From: Flavimaribacter sp039888615
GTDB taxonomy: Bacteria; Pseudomonadota; Alphaproteobacteria; Rhizobiales; Rhizobiaceae
DNA length: 64,000 nt
Assembly (NCBI GenBank): GCA_039888615.1
Contig: JBDQQS010000008.1
Direction: 5' to 3' (one strand)
Part shown: piece after piece, positions 1 to 9,140 of the stretch
How the letters are laid out: every line of letters begins with the position of its first letter
How positions within the stretch are numbered: the stretch's first letter is position 1
Made by a program: the position numbers and the translations under genes
The notes under the pieces: model-generated
Database searches by the model: none
Seen by the model: only the letters and a program-made list of their open reading frames with translations
Told to the model about the DNA's origin: nothing

Positions 1-1455
1 GTACCGTTCGATGACGACCGAATTGCCTTCCGTCTCCAGGAAGAACCGCTTGAGCAGGTTCTTCGCAACCAGAAGCCTGTAGTCCGCAGTCGCACGCCAG
101 TCGGTGAGCGGCTGGAAGTCTTTTTCGAACATTCCCATGGCGGTGTCGATCGTGGCTTCGTTCCAGGGCTGGTCCTTGAGCGCCGCTTCGACGGCGGACG
201 CCCGTTTCGGCGTTGCGGCCATGCCGCCGAAGGCGATGCGGACATCGGAGACGCGACCCGACGCGATCTTGACGTTGAAGGCGCCGCAGACAGCCGAGAT
301 ATCCTCGTCTCGCCGCTTGGAGATCTTGTAGGCGGCGAAAATGCGCGATGCGTCCAGCGCCGGAATATGGACCGCCGAAACAAATTCTCCGGGCTGGCGG
401 TCCTGCTTCCCGTAGTCGATGAAGAAGTCCTCAAGCGGCAATGTGCGCTCGCTTGCGCCCTTGCGCAGGGTCACCTGCGCCGACAACGCAATGAGCGGCG
501 GCGGGGTGTCGCCAATCGGAGACCCATTGGCTATGTTGCCGCCGACGGTGCCCATGTTGCGCACCTGTTCGCCGCCGATGCGCTCCCAGAAGCCGAGCAT
601 TGTCGGATAGCGTTTTGCGATCGCCTCGAAGGCGTCGCTGTAGCTAACGCCGGCGCCGAGCGTCAGACCCTCGCTTGTCTCGGTGATCTGCTTCAGTTCG
701 ACGAGATTGTTGATGAAGACCACCGGCGTGATCGAGCGGAACTTTTTTGTGACCCACAGGCCGACATCGGTGGAGCCAGCGACGATTGTCGCCTCGGGAT
801 TGGCTTCCAGAATATCTGCGAGATCGTCCACGGTAGCCGGAACGAATATCGTTCCCTTGCCGGTTTCGATTTCGACGCGGGCGCCGTCGCGCAATTCGCT
901 CAGCCTGGCTTCCATGGCCGCCCTGCCGGCGACGAGGCGATCGTCGTCGCTTGCGACGCTGCTCGCCGCTTTCGCCGCCTCGATGATGGTCTCGTATCCG
1001 GTGCAACGACAAAGATTGCCCTGTAGCGCCTTTTCTATCGCCGCAGGCGTCGCGTCGGACGTTTCGAGCCACAGATCGTAAAGCGACATGACGATGCCGG
1101 GCGTGCAGAACCCGCATTGCGAGCCGTGCCGGTCGACCATCGCCTGCTGGACCGGGTGAAGCGCGCCGTCAGCGGCGGCCAGATACTCGATCGTGACGAC
1201 GTGGCATGCGTCGAGCGAGCCGACAAAACGAATGCAGGCGTTGACGGTTTCGTAGACAAGGCCGCTGACGCCGAGCCGACCCACAAGCACCGTGCAGGCG
1301 CCGCAATCGCCTTCGGCGCAGCCTTCTTTCGTGCCGGTCAGTCTCTGGTCGATGCGAAGGAAATCGAGAAGGGTGAAGTCGGGAGCGATATCGTCGAGAC
1401 TGATCGGCCGGTCATTGAGGATGAAGCGGATCTGCTTACGGACGGGTACGCTCAT
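1..1455 (-). CDS. xdhA: Xanthine dehydrogenase small subunit (2Fe-2S/FAD), truncated at window edge
   Basis: This is the iron-sulfur and FAD subunit of a molybdenum hydroxylase that oxidises hypoxanthine and xanthine to urate, passing electrons from the Mo subunit to NAD. It starts at ATG 1455 (MSVPVRKQ) and is open for 485 codons to the left edge, so only a few C-terminal residues are missing. The plant-type 2Fe-2S motif (EGCAEGDCGAC) is near residue 45. The second cluster motif (QCGFCTPG then LCRCTGY) follows. After it comes an FAD-binding region with GGNIANGSPIGD. The molybdopterin subunit xdhB would be expected beyond the edge. A hairpin separates it from the hut operon upstream, so it is probably a separate transcription unit. 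Confidence 0.93.
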   Translation of the reverse strand, partial: MSVPVRKQIRFILNDRPISLDDIAPDFTLLDFLRIDQRLTGTKEGCAEGDCGACTVLVGRLGVSGLVYETVNACIRFVGSLDACHVVTIEYLAAADGALHPVQQAMVDRHGSQCGFCTPGIVMSLYDLWLETSDATPAAIEKALQGNLCRCTGYETIIEAAKAASSVASDDDRLVAGRAAMEARLSELRDGARVEIETGKGTIFVPATVDDLADILEANPEATIVAGSTDVGLWVTKKFRSITPVVFINNLVELKQITETSEGLTLGAGVSYSDAFEAIAKRYPTMLGFWERIGGEQVRNMGTVGGNIANGSPIGDTPPPLIALSAQVTLRKGASERTLPLEDFFIDYGKQDRQPGEFVSAVHIPALDASRIFAAYKISKRRDEDISAVCGAFNVKIASGRVSDVRIAFGGMAATPKRASAVEAALKDQPWNEATIDTAMGMFEKDFQPLTDWRATADYRLLVAKNLLKRFFLETEGNSVVIERY

Positions 1456-1591
1456 ACTTTCTCCTGACGCTGAAATAGAACGGTTTGAATCTATCCTATC
1501 TCGCTTTTGCGAAAAAGTACCAGTTGCTTCCCGAAAAGTCTTTCAATGGAAACTTCAAAGTCTTCAGAAAATATACCGTTAGACCGGGCTG

Positions 1592-1621
1592 CCTGACGCC
1601 GGCTCATTGGCTGGCGTCAGG
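1592..1621 (-). terminator. Hairpin behind hutU
   Basis: A perfect 9-bp stem (CCTGACGCC / GGCGTCAGG) with a 12-nt loop lies 19 nt after the hutU stop. There is no clear T tract, so it could be a weak terminator or an mRNA-stabilising hairpin. It marks the boundary between the hut operon and xdhA. Confidence 0.5.
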
Positions 1622-1640
1622 GTGCAGGAGCGCGTGAGGT

Positions 1641-3314
1641 TCAGTTTCCGAGGATGCCCGGCAAACGCAGTCCGTTGACCTTCGCGCAGTCGATGGCAAT
1701 TTCATAGCCGGCGTCGGCGTGGCGCATCACGCCGGAGGCCGGGTCGTTCCAAAGCACCCGACCGATGCGCGCATCGGCGTCTTCCGTGCCGTCGCAACAG
1801 ATCACCATGCCGGCGTGCTGGGAGAATCCCATACCAACGCCTCCGCCATGGTGCAGGCTCACCCAGGTGGCGCCCGATGCGCAGTTGAGGAGCGCGTTCA
1901 GGAGCGGCCAGTCGGACACGGCGTCAGATCCGTCCTTCATTGCTTCAGTCTCGCGATTGGGAGAGGCCACCGATCCCGAATCGAGATGGTCGCGACCGAT
2001 GACGACAGGGGCCTTCAACTCGCCGTTTCGGACCATTTCGTTGAAGGCGAGGCCGAGGCGATGCCGTTGGCCAAGGCCGACCCAGCAGATACGGGCAGGC
2101 AGGCCCTGGAAGGAAATCCGTTCGCGCGCCATGTCCAGCCAGTTGTGCAGGTGCGGGTCGTCGGGAATGATTTCCTTGACCTTCTCGTCGGTGCGATAGA
2201 TGTCCTCCGGATCGCCTGACAGGGCAGCCCAGCGGAACGGGCCAACGCCGCGGCAGAAGAGCGGCCGGATATAAGCCGGCACGAAACCGGGGAAGGCGAA
2301 GGCGTTTTCCAGACCCTCTTCCTTGGCGACCTGGCGAATATTGTTTCCATAGTCGAGCGTCGGGATGCCCATGTTCCAGAAATCGACCATGGCTGCCACA
2401 TGCACCTTCATCGAGGCGCGCGCCGCCTTTTCGACCGTCTTCGGATCGCTCTCGCGTTTCTCGCGCCACTCGGCGAGCGTCCAGCCCTGCGGCAGATATC
2501 CGTTGAGCGGATCGTGGGCGGAGGTCTGGTCGGTGACCATATCCGGCTTCACGCCGCGACGCACCAGTTCGGGAAAGACGTCTGCGGCGTTGCCGAGCAG
2601 GCCCACAGACTTGGCTTCGCCGGCCTTTGTCCAGCGGTCGATCATCGCCAGCGCTTCGTCCAGTGTCTCGGCGCGCTCGTCGAGGTAGCGGGTGCGCAGT
2701 CGGAAATCGATGCTGTCGGGATTGCATTCAACCGCGAGCATACTCGCGCCGGCCATTGTGGCGGCAAGCGGCTGCGCGCCGCCCATGCCGCCAAGGCCAC
2801 CGGTCAGGATCCACTTGCCCTTGAGGTTGCCGTCAAAATGCTGGCGGCCGGCCTCGGCGAAGGTTTCGTAAGTGCCCTGCACGATGCCCTGGCTCCCGAT
2901 ATAGATCCAGGAGCCGGCCGTCATCTGGCCGTACATCATCAGGCCCTTCTTATCGAGCTCGTGGAAGTGGTCCCAGTTGGCCCAGTGCGGGACGATGTTT
3001 GAGTTGGCGATCAACACGCGCGGCGCATCCGCATGGGTCTTGAAGACGCCAACCGGTTTTCCGGACTGGACAAGCAGGGTTTCGTCGTCTTCCAGCGTCT
3101 TGAGAGAGGCGACGATCTGATCGAAGGCCTCCCAGTTTCGCGCTGCGCGGCCGATGCCGCCATAGACGGTGAGCTCATGCGGGTTTTCGGCGACATCCGG
3201 ATGCAGATTGTTCATCAACATGCGCATTGGCGCTTCGGTGAGCCAGGATTTGGCGTTCAGTTCAGGCCCGGTCGGCGGGTAGACGTCGCGCAGGTTATGG
3301 CGGGAATTGGTCAT
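1641..3314 (-). CDS. hutU: Urocanate hydratase
   Basis: The second enzyme of histidine breakdown; it hydrates urocanate to imidazolonepropionate using tightly bound NAD+ in the cytoplasm. At 557 aa it is exactly family length. Recognisable stretches are the NAD-binding LTGGLGGMGGAQP, GVGPFRWAALSGDPEDIYRTD, and the C-terminal LHHGGGVGMGFSQHAG and CCDGT segments. It is the last gene of the hutI-hutH-hutG-hutU run, 28 nt after hutG, and is presumably controlled by HutC through the palindrome at 6946-6967. Confidence 0.97.
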   Translation of the reverse strand: MTNSRHNLRDVYPPTGPELNAKSWLTEAPMRMLMNNLHPDVAENPHELTVYGGIGRAARNWEAFDQIVASLKTLEDDETLLVQSGKPVGVFKTHADAPRVLIANSNIVPHWANWDHFHELDKKGLMMYGQMTAGSWIYIGSQGIVQGTYETFAEAGRQHFDGNLKGKWILTGGLGGMGGAQPLAATMAGASMLAVECNPDSIDFRLRTRYLDERAETLDEALAMIDRWTKAGEAKSVGLLGNAADVFPELVRRGVKPDMVTDQTSAHDPLNGYLPQGWTLAEWREKRESDPKTVEKAARASMKVHVAAMVDFWNMGIPTLDYGNNIRQVAKEEGLENAFAFPGFVPAYIRPLFCRGVGPFRWAALSGDPEDIYRTDEKVKEIIPDDPHLHNWLDMARERISFQGLPARICWVGLGQRHRLGLAFNEMVRNGELKAPVVIGRDHLDSGSVASPNRETEAMKDGSDAVSDWPLLNALLNCASGATWVSLHHGGGVGMGFSQHAGMVICCDGTEDADARIGRVLWNDPASGVMRHADAGYEIAIDCAKVNGLRLPGILGN

Positions 3315-3342
3315 GGTCGGTTACCTGTAGAGTTCTAATGGT

Positions 3343-4155
3343 TCATTTGGATCCGGAGGTCCGCTCGCGCGCCCATGTGTCGAGAGCGTGCAGGATTTCG
3401 CCGAGATGATGGCGCAGGGCGTTCGCATTGCGCTCATCCAGGTCGAAGGGGGCTGCCTCGGTCTTTAGGTGTGATCTCTGCGCGAGCTCCATCTGGATCG
3501 CATGGACGCCGTTTTCCGGCTTGCCGTAGTGGCGCGTCGTCCAGCCGCCCTTGAAGCGGCCATTGACCACCGATGTGTAGCCGTAGGCGCTGTTGCAGCA
3601 GGCGGCGACAATGCGTTCGATCTCGATGTCGCAGGTCGTTCCACGGTTCGTCCCGATGTTGAAATCAGGCAGTGTGCCCTCGAACAGAAAGGGAATATGA
3701 GAGCGGATCGAGTGGCAATCATAGAGGATTGCGACGCCGTGTTTTGCGTGAACGCGCTCCAGTTCCGCCTTCAGGGCGGTGTGATAGGGGCGATGAAAGG
3801 CGCTCAGGCGCCGTTCCACCTCCGCTTCGTCGGGCTCCATTCCCTCGCGGTACAGGGGTTTGCCGTCGAAATCCGTGGTCGGGCAGAGCCCGGTCGTGTT
3901 CTGTCCGGGATAGAGGCTTTCGCCGGACGGATCGCGATTGGCGTCGATCACGTAGCGGTGGAATGTCGCGCGCACGGTCGTTACATCGTCGAGCAGCCCG
4001 TCATAGAGCAGATGAATGTTCCAGTCCGTATCTGTCAGCCGACGGCCGGTGGCGTTCAGAGTTTTTTGGATATCGTCGGGCACGTTGAGGCCGGTGTGCG
4101 GCATCCCAAAAACGATTGGCCCGCTTCCACGGACGACTTCGACAGGATCCATCAT
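3343..4155 (-). CDS. hutG: N-formylglutamate amidohydrolase
   Basis: It hydrolyses N-formylglutamate to glutamate and formate, the last step of the HutF/HutG branch of histidine catabolism. The product is 270 aa from ATG 4155 (MMDPVEVV), which overlaps the hutH stop by an ATGA junction and so suggests translational coupling. Family features are PHTGLNVP near the N-terminus, the DANRDPSGESLYPGQNTTGLCP stretch (first 15 residues diagnostic), YDCHSIRSHIP with a metal-binding His, and GGWTTRHYGKPENGVHAIQ. A longer upstream reading in this frame only runs through the hutH coding region and is not real. Confidence 0.95.
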   Translation of the reverse strand: MMDPVEVVRGSGPIVFGMPHTGLNVPDDIQKTLNATGRRLTDTDWNIHLLYDGLLDDVTTVRATFHRYVIDANRDPSGESLYPGQNTTGLCPTTDFDGKPLYREGMEPDEAEVERRLSAFHRPYHTALKAELERVHAKHGVAILYDCHSIRSHIPFLFEGTLPDFNIGTNRGTTCDIEIERIVAACCNSAYGYTSVVNGRFKGGWTTRHYGKPENGVHAIQMELAQRSHLKTEAAPFDLDERNANALRHHLGEILHALDTWARERTSGSK

Positions 4156-5693
4156 GCTTCCCCCAGATGAATGAACGGCTCCAACCCGCTTTCCCGGATC
4201 AGGCGTCTCGACTGTATCAGTTCCGCGACGTCTTTGAGATCTTTTGCGATGTGGCGATCGTCTTCCAGGGTCGGTACATCGACGCGGATGCGGGCGACGA
4301 CTTTCTGCAATTGAGGGCTCGTCTTCAAAGGTTTGCGAAATTCTATGCCCTGCGTGGCGCAGAGAAATTCGACCGCGAGTATGTGGGCGAGATTGTAGTT
4401 CATCCGCTCCAGCCGCCGCGCGCCATGGGCGGCCATGGAGACGTGGTCTTCCTGGTTCGCGCTCGTGGGCGTGGAATCCGTGCTGCAGGGATTGGCGAGA
4501 TGCTTGTTTTCGCTCATCAGCGCCGCCGTGGTGACTTCGGCGATCATGTAGCCTGAATTCAGGCCGGGCCGCGGCGTGAGAAACGTCGGAAGTTCGAAAT
4601 TGAGCGCCGGATCGACCATCAGCGCAATACGACGCTGCGATATGGCGCCGATCTCGGCGATCGCTATGGCTATCTGGTCGGCGGCGAAAGCGACGGGTTC
4701 CGCATGAAAATTGCCGCCGGAGACGATACTGTTCTCGTCGAGGATCAGCGGATTGTCGGTCACGGCGTTGGCTTCGATCTCCAGCGTGTGGCCAGCCTGC
4801 CGCAGCAGATCGATACAGGCGCCTGTGACCTGCGGTTGGCACCGGATGCAGTAGGGATCCTGCACGCGGCTGTCGTTTTCGAGGTGGCTTTCGCGGATTT
4901 CCGAACCCTCCATGAGCTGCCGGATCGCCGCAGCGGTTTCGATCTGTCCCCTGTGGCCGCGCAGTTCATGGATTTCCGCGCGGGTTGGCGCGGTCGATCC
5001 CATGATTGCGTCCGTAGACAAACTGCTGGAGACAAGGGACGCCTCCGCGTGGCGCCAGGATTCGAACAGGCCAGCAAGCGCATAGGCGGTGGAGAATTGC
5101 GTGCCGTTGATGCAGGCGACGCCTTCCTTGACCTGCAGGACGAGCGGTTCGAGGCCGGCTTTGCGCAGCGCATCGGCGCCATTCATGACCGCGCCCTCGA
5201 ACTCGGCTTCGCCTTCGCCGATCATGACGCAGGTCATGTGGGCCAACGGCGCCAGGTCGCCGGACGCGCCGACCGATCCTTGCGCGGGGATAACCGGTGT
5301 GACGCCCTTTTCAAGCATGCTCTCGATCAGCTTGATGAGACCCCAGCGTACGCCCGATGCGCCGCGGCTGAGAGATAGCATTTTAAGGATCATCATCAGC
5401 CTGACGACGCGGGGCGGCGTCGCCGGACCGACGCCGCATGCATGGGACAGAATGAGATTGCGCTGAAGCTTGACCCGGTCTTCCGCCGCGATCTTGACGC
5501 TTGCGAGTTTCCCGAAGCCGGTGTTGACGCCGTAGACGGGCTGGTCGCCGGCGGCCGCCTTAAGGATAATCTGTTCGGCGCGATCGACTGCGGTTTTGCA
5601 GGCAGGGTCAATCCTCGCCGGCAAATCCTGCCAGTAAATGGTTTCGAGCTGACGCAGGGTCGTTGCGCCGGGAGTGAGGATCGGGCTGCTCAC
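4152..5693 (-). CDS. hutH: Histidine ammonia-lyase
   Basis: It deaminates L-histidine to urocanate, the entry step of the pathway. The Ala-Ser-Gly triad that cyclises to the MIO prosthetic group is visible in GSVGASGDLAPLAH. NTGFGKLA, the ENDSRVQDPYCIRCQPQV-type region and NQEDHVSM are also typical. I place the start at GTG 5693 (VSSPILTP), giving 513 aa, the normal family size. It lies 4 nt after the hutI stop. The longer open frame upstream reads through hutI and would add an unrelated N-terminus. Confidence 0.95.
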   Translation of the reverse strand: MSSPILTPGATTLRQLETIYWQDLPARIDPACKTAVDRAEQIILKAAAGDQPVYGVNTGFGKLASVKIAAEDRVKLQRNLILSHACGVGPATPPRVVRLMMILKMLSLSRGASGVRWGLIKLIESMLEKGVTPVIPAQGSVGASGDLAPLAHMTCVMIGEGEAEFEGAVMNGADALRKAGLEPLVLQVKEGVACINGTQFSTAYALAGLFESWRHAEASLVSSSLSTDAIMGSTAPTRAEIHELRGHRGQIETAAAIRQLMEGSEIRESHLENDSRVQDPYCIRCQPQVTGACIDLLRQAGHTLEIEANAVTDNPLILDENSIVSGGNFHAEPVAFAADQIAIAIAEIGAISQRRIALMVDPALNFELPTFLTPRPGLNSGYMIAEVTTAALMSENKHLANPCSTDSTPTSANQEDHVSMAAHGARRLERMNYNLAHILAVEFLCATQGIEFRKPLKTSPQLQKVVARIRVDVPTLEDDRHIAKDLKDVAELIQSRRLIRESGLEPFIHLGEA

Positions 5694-5697
5694 GGGT

Positions 5698-6915
5698 TCA
5701 TGTTTCCTTTGACGATTTGGACGCCATGATGCGGCGTTGAAGCGGGTTGAAGGCGATGCGGTAGGCCAGTTCCGCCGGGCTTTCGACATTCCAGACCGCG
5801 ATGTCGGCCCGGAAGCCCGGCTTGATCATCCCGGCGTCCGAAAGGCCGAGTGACTGCGCGGCGATCCGCGTCACGCCGTCCAGAACCTCTTCCGGGGTCA
5901 TGCGGAAGAGCGTGCACGCCATGTTCATCGCCGTCAGCAAGGAGGACAGCGGGGACGAGCCGGGATTGCAGTCAGTTGCGACCGCCATGGGGACGCCGTG
6001 CTTGCGGAACAGGTCGATCGGTGGCAATTGCCTCTCGCGCAATGTGTAGAAGGCGCCGGGCAGCATGACGGCGATGCTTCCTGCATCCCTCATGGCGGTC
6101 ACGCCGTCTTCCCGCACATATTCCAGGTGATCGACGGACAAGGCGCCGTAGCTTGCAGCGAGTTTCGCGCCGCCTTGATCGGTCAATTGCTCGGCGTGAA
6201 GCTTGACCGGCAGGCCCAGACGTCTGGCGGCGTCAAAGACTCGAGCGATCTGCTGAGGATTGAAGGCGATTGATTCGCAAAAGCCGTCGACGGCGTCCGC
6301 CAGACTCTCCGCGGCGGCCTGTTCCAGTGCCGGAATGCAGACCTCGTCGATATAGGCGTCGGCCCGATCGCGGTATTCGGGTGGTATTGCGTGCGCTCCG
6401 AGAAAGCTGGTGCGTATCCGGATCTCTCGGGCATCAGCGATCCTGCGCGCGACCCGCAGCATCCGAAGTTCCGTTTCGAGGTCGAGACCGTATCCGGACT
6501 TGACCTCAATGATGCAGACGCCTTCGCCGATCAACTGATCGACGCGGGGCAGGGCGGCTGCCAGAAGTTCGTCTTCGCTCGCGGCGCGGGTGGCCTTGAC
6601 GGTCGAAACAATGCCGCCGCCGGCGCGCGCGACTTCTTCGTAGCTTGCTCCGTTCAGCCGCATTTCGAATTCGTTGGCGCGATTGCCGCCGGCGACGATA
6701 TGGGTGTGACAGTCGATGAGGGCAGGCGTAACGAGCCGCCCGTCGAGTTCTTCGGTTTCCAGGCCGGCATAGTCTGCGGGGATTGCATCCGACGGGCCAA
6801 CCCAAGCGATGCGTCCGTCCTTTATTGCGACGGCGCCATTGTCGATCAGGCCATAGGGCGCGCCGTTGTCGGTCATCGTTGCGATGCGCGCATTCTTGAG
6901 GACGAAGTCAGCCAT
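5698..6915 (-). CDS. hutI: Imidazolonepropionase
   Basis: An amidohydrolase-superfamily enzyme that opens the imidazolone ring of imidazolonepropionate to N-formiminoglutamate. The product is 405 aa. The metal-binding DCHTHIVAGGNRANEF motif, KLHAEQLTDQGGA and SVDHLEY, and the late ATDCNPGSSP segment are those of HutI. It is the first gene of the leftward hut operon, and its start lies about 30 nt from the HutC-type palindrome in the divergent promoter region. Confidence 0.96.
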   Translation of the reverse strand: MADFVLKNARIATMTDNGAPYGLIDNGAVAIKDGRIAWVGPSDAIPADYAGLETEELDGRLVTPALIDCHTHIVAGGNRANEFEMRLNGASYEEVARAGGGIVSTVKATRAASEDELLAAALPRVDQLIGEGVCIIEVKSGYGLDLETELRMLRVARRIADAREIRIRTSFLGAHAIPPEYRDRADAYIDEVCIPALEQAAAESLADAVDGFCESIAFNPQQIARVFDAARRLGLPVKLHAEQLTDQGGAKLAASYGALSVDHLEYVREDGVTAMRDAGSIAVMLPGAFYTLRERQLPPIDLFRKHGVPMAVATDCNPGSSPLSSLLTAMNMACTLFRMTPEEVLDGVTRIAAQSLGLSDAGMIKPGFRADIAVWNVESPAELAYRIAFNPLQRRIMASKSSKET

Positions 6916-6945
6916 CAGGCTCGGTTCCCGTTTGCTTCTTTTGAT

Positions 6946-6967
6946 TTATTATGTATATTCATAATAA
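6946..6967. promoter_or_regulatory. Probable HutC operator in the hutI/hutF divergent promoter
   Basis: A perfect inverted repeat, TTATTATG-N6-CATAATAA, is centred in the 79-bp gap between hutI and hutF. Its core TGTATATTCA is one base from the TGTATATACA-like core described for HutC sites in other proteobacteria. A hutC gene lies two genes away. Assignment to HutC is an inference from position and core. Confidence 0.72.
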
Positions 6968-6994
6968 GATTATGTCAACAAATACGGATGCCTG

Positions 6995-8368
6995 ATGACA
7001 ACCCTTTTTTCACCCCTGGCGCTGCTTCCCGAAGGTATTGTCCGCGATGTCCGGATCGCCATCGCCGGCGATGGTCAGATCGAAGCCGTGGAAAAGGGCG
7101 CATCCGTGAAGCCGGGCGATGAGGTTCTGTCTTCTCGCCTGCTGCTACCGGCGCCGGGCAACCTGCACAGCCATGCCTTTCAGCGCGCCATGGCCGGGAT
7201 GACGGAATATCGCTCGGCGGCACATGACGATTTCTGGAGCTGGCGCACGCTCATGTATCGGTTCCTCGATATTCTGACCCCGGAAGAGATCGAGGCGATC
7301 GCAGCGCTGGTCTATGTTGAGATGCTGGAGGCGGGTTATGCGTCTGTCGGCGAATTTCACTATGTGCATCACCAAACCGGCGGGCGAGACTATGAAAATA
7401 TCGGCGAATTGTCGGAGCGCATATTCGCGGCCGTCGAAAAGACCGGCATCGGACTCACGCACCTGCCTGTCCTCTACGCCTATGGCGGCGCGGGCGAGGC
7501 GCCTCTGGCCGGAGGGCAGTTGCGCTTCGGATGTGACCGCGAGCGTTTTTCGCGCCTTTACGAGGCGGCCAAAGGCGCGTTGCGCGCCCTGCCTTCGGAT
7601 TGCTCCATCGGGGTCGCGCCGCACTCATTGCGCGCCGTATCGCCGGAGCTGCTGAGCTTCGTCGCTAATGAATTCACACATGGGCCGATCCATATGCACG
7701 TCGCCGAACAGGAAAAGGAAGTGCGCGACGTCGAGGCCTGGCTGGGCCAGCGCCCGGTCGCCTGGATGCTGGATAATTGTGCAGTTGACGATCGCTGGTG
7801 CTTTATCCATGCGACGCAGATGACCGGGAAAGAAACCTTGGGACTGGCCGCGTCCGGAGCCGTCGCAGGCCTGTGTCCGATAACGGAAGGCAATCTCGGC
7901 GACGGTGTCTTCAACGGCGAAACCTTCCTCGGCGCCGGAGGGCGTTTCGGCGTCGGCTCGGACTCCAATATCCGTATTTCGCTGTCGGAGGAGTTGCGCC
8001 AGCTCGAATACAGCCAGCGTCTGAAGCACCGGATGCGCAATGTCATGGTGGCTGGCGGGCAGTCGACGGGAACGACACTCTTCAAGGCGGTCACTGCCGG
8101 CGGGGCGCAGGCCTTGCAGCGTAACGCCGGAGCGCTCGAATCTGGCCGGCTCGCCGATTTTGTCGCAATCCACACGGATTATGCAGCCTTGGCGGAACTT
8201 CGCGAAGATCAACTGATCGATGGGTGGCTTTTTGCGGGAAATGACGACGTGGTGAGCGATGTCTGGTCGGCGGGCCGCCATATGGTGAGGGAAGGGCGTC
8301 ACATCGCGCGCGAAGCCGTCGAAAACGCCTTCAGGTCGGCGGCGCGCAGTTTGCGGGAAAGGCTCTGA
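6995..8368 (+). CDS. hutF: Formimidoylglutamate deiminase
   Basis: It converts N-formimino-L-glutamate to N-formyl-L-glutamate and ammonia, feeding HutG. The product is 457 aa and belongs to the amidohydrolase superfamily. The HSHAFQRAMAGM motif carries metal-binding histidines. Others include DDFWSWRTLMYRF, GEFHYVHH, HMHVAEQ and FGVGSDSN. The presence of both hutF and hutG shows the five-enzyme route that yields formate and glutamate rather than formamide. It is followed by hutC with only 3 nt between stop and start. Confidence 0.96.
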   Translation: MTTLFSPLALLPEGIVRDVRIAIAGDGQIEAVEKGASVKPGDEVLSSRLLLPAPGNLHSHAFQRAMAGMTEYRSAAHDDFWSWRTLMYRFLDILTPEEIEAIAALVYVEMLEAGYASVGEFHYVHHQTGGRDYENIGELSERIFAAVEKTGIGLTHLPVLYAYGGAGEAPLAGGQLRFGCDRERFSRLYEAAKGALRALPSDCSIGVAPHSLRAVSPELLSFVANEFTHGPIHMHVAEQEKEVRDVEAWLGQRPVAWMLDNCAVDDRWCFIHATQMTGKETLGLAASGAVAGLCPITEGNLGDGVFNGETFLGAGGRFGVGSDSNIRISLSEELRQLEYSQRLKHRMRNVMVAGGQSTGTTLFKAVTAGGAQALQRNAGALESGRLADFVAIHTDYAALAELREDQLIDGWLFAGNDDVVSDVWSAGRHMVREGRHIAREAVENAFRSAARSLRERL

Positions 8369-8371
8369 TTG

Positions 8372-9061
8372 ATGCCGACATACAAGGAAATACAAAGCGC
8401 CTTACTCGACCGTATCAAGAGCGGAGAATGGAAGCCCGGCATGCTGATGCCGCCGGAGGCTGAACTTGCCGGCGAATTCGGCACGACCCGCGTCACGGTG
8501 AACCGCGCCATGCAGGCGCTCGCCGAGGACGGATTTGTCGAACGCCGGCGCAAGGCCGGAACGCGCGTTGTCCAGCGCATGACGCGCGACGCGCATGTCC
8601 GCATACGGATTGTCAGGGACGAAATTGAGCAGAGCGGCAGGCGCTACAGCTATCTGCTGGTCAGCCGCCGCGTTGAAAGGCCGCCGCAGGCTATTCAGGC
8701 GGAGCTCGGACTTGCCGCCGAAACCGGCGCGCTGCATGTCATGTGCCTGCATTTTGCGGACGGCAAACCCTTTCAGCTGGAAAATCGGTGGATCAATCTC
8801 GACGTCGTTCCACAGGCGGGGGATGAGAGTTTCGAGACGGTCAGCCCGAACGAATGGCTTTTGCAGACGGTGCCCTATTCAAATGCGGAGCATGTCTTTC
8901 GCGCGGCCGCCGCCGGTTCGGAAGAAACGGAGCATCTGGATCTCGGTCCAAACGAGCCGGTTTTTATCATCGAGCGCACAACCTGGCTCGACGGCCAGAC
9001 GGTCACCCATGTCAGGATGTCTCATCCGGCGGACGGATTTCGCATCGTGACGCGAGACTGA
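8372..9061 (+). CDS. hutC: Histidine utilization repressor, GntR family (HutC)
   Basis: A transcriptional repressor expected to be released by urocanate. The product is 229 aa from ATG 8372 (MPTYKEI); an in-frame TTG lies one codon upstream. The N-terminal winged helix-turn-helix of the GntR/HutC type covers about residues 5-70 (PPEAELAGEFGTTRVTVNRAM, partial). A UTRA ligand domain covers about 85-225 and ends in HVRMSHPADGFRIV. It forms a two-gene unit with hutF next to the operator it probably binds. Confidence 0.92.
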   Translation: MPTYKEIQSALLDRIKSGEWKPGMLMPPEAELAGEFGTTRVTVNRAMQALAEDGFVERRRKAGTRVVQRMTRDAHVRIRIVRDEIEQSGRRYSYLLVSRRVERPPQAIQAELGLAAETGALHVMCLHFADGKPFQLENRWINLDVVPQAGDESFETVSPNEWLLQTVPYSNAEHVFRAAAAGSEETEHLDLGPNEPVFIIERTTWLDGQTVTHVRMSHPADGFRIVTRD

Positions 9062-9140
9062 CCTTTTCAATTCGATTGACCTTACCTTTTAAAAGAACGA
9101 ATCTGCCGATTGACGATCTTCTGAATGCACAGGAGAAACC

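Noticed and set aside
3343..4842. A 499-codon frame giving HutG an N-terminal extension.
   Set aside because: The extension is a frameshifted reading of hutH; family length and ATGA overlap support the start at 4155.
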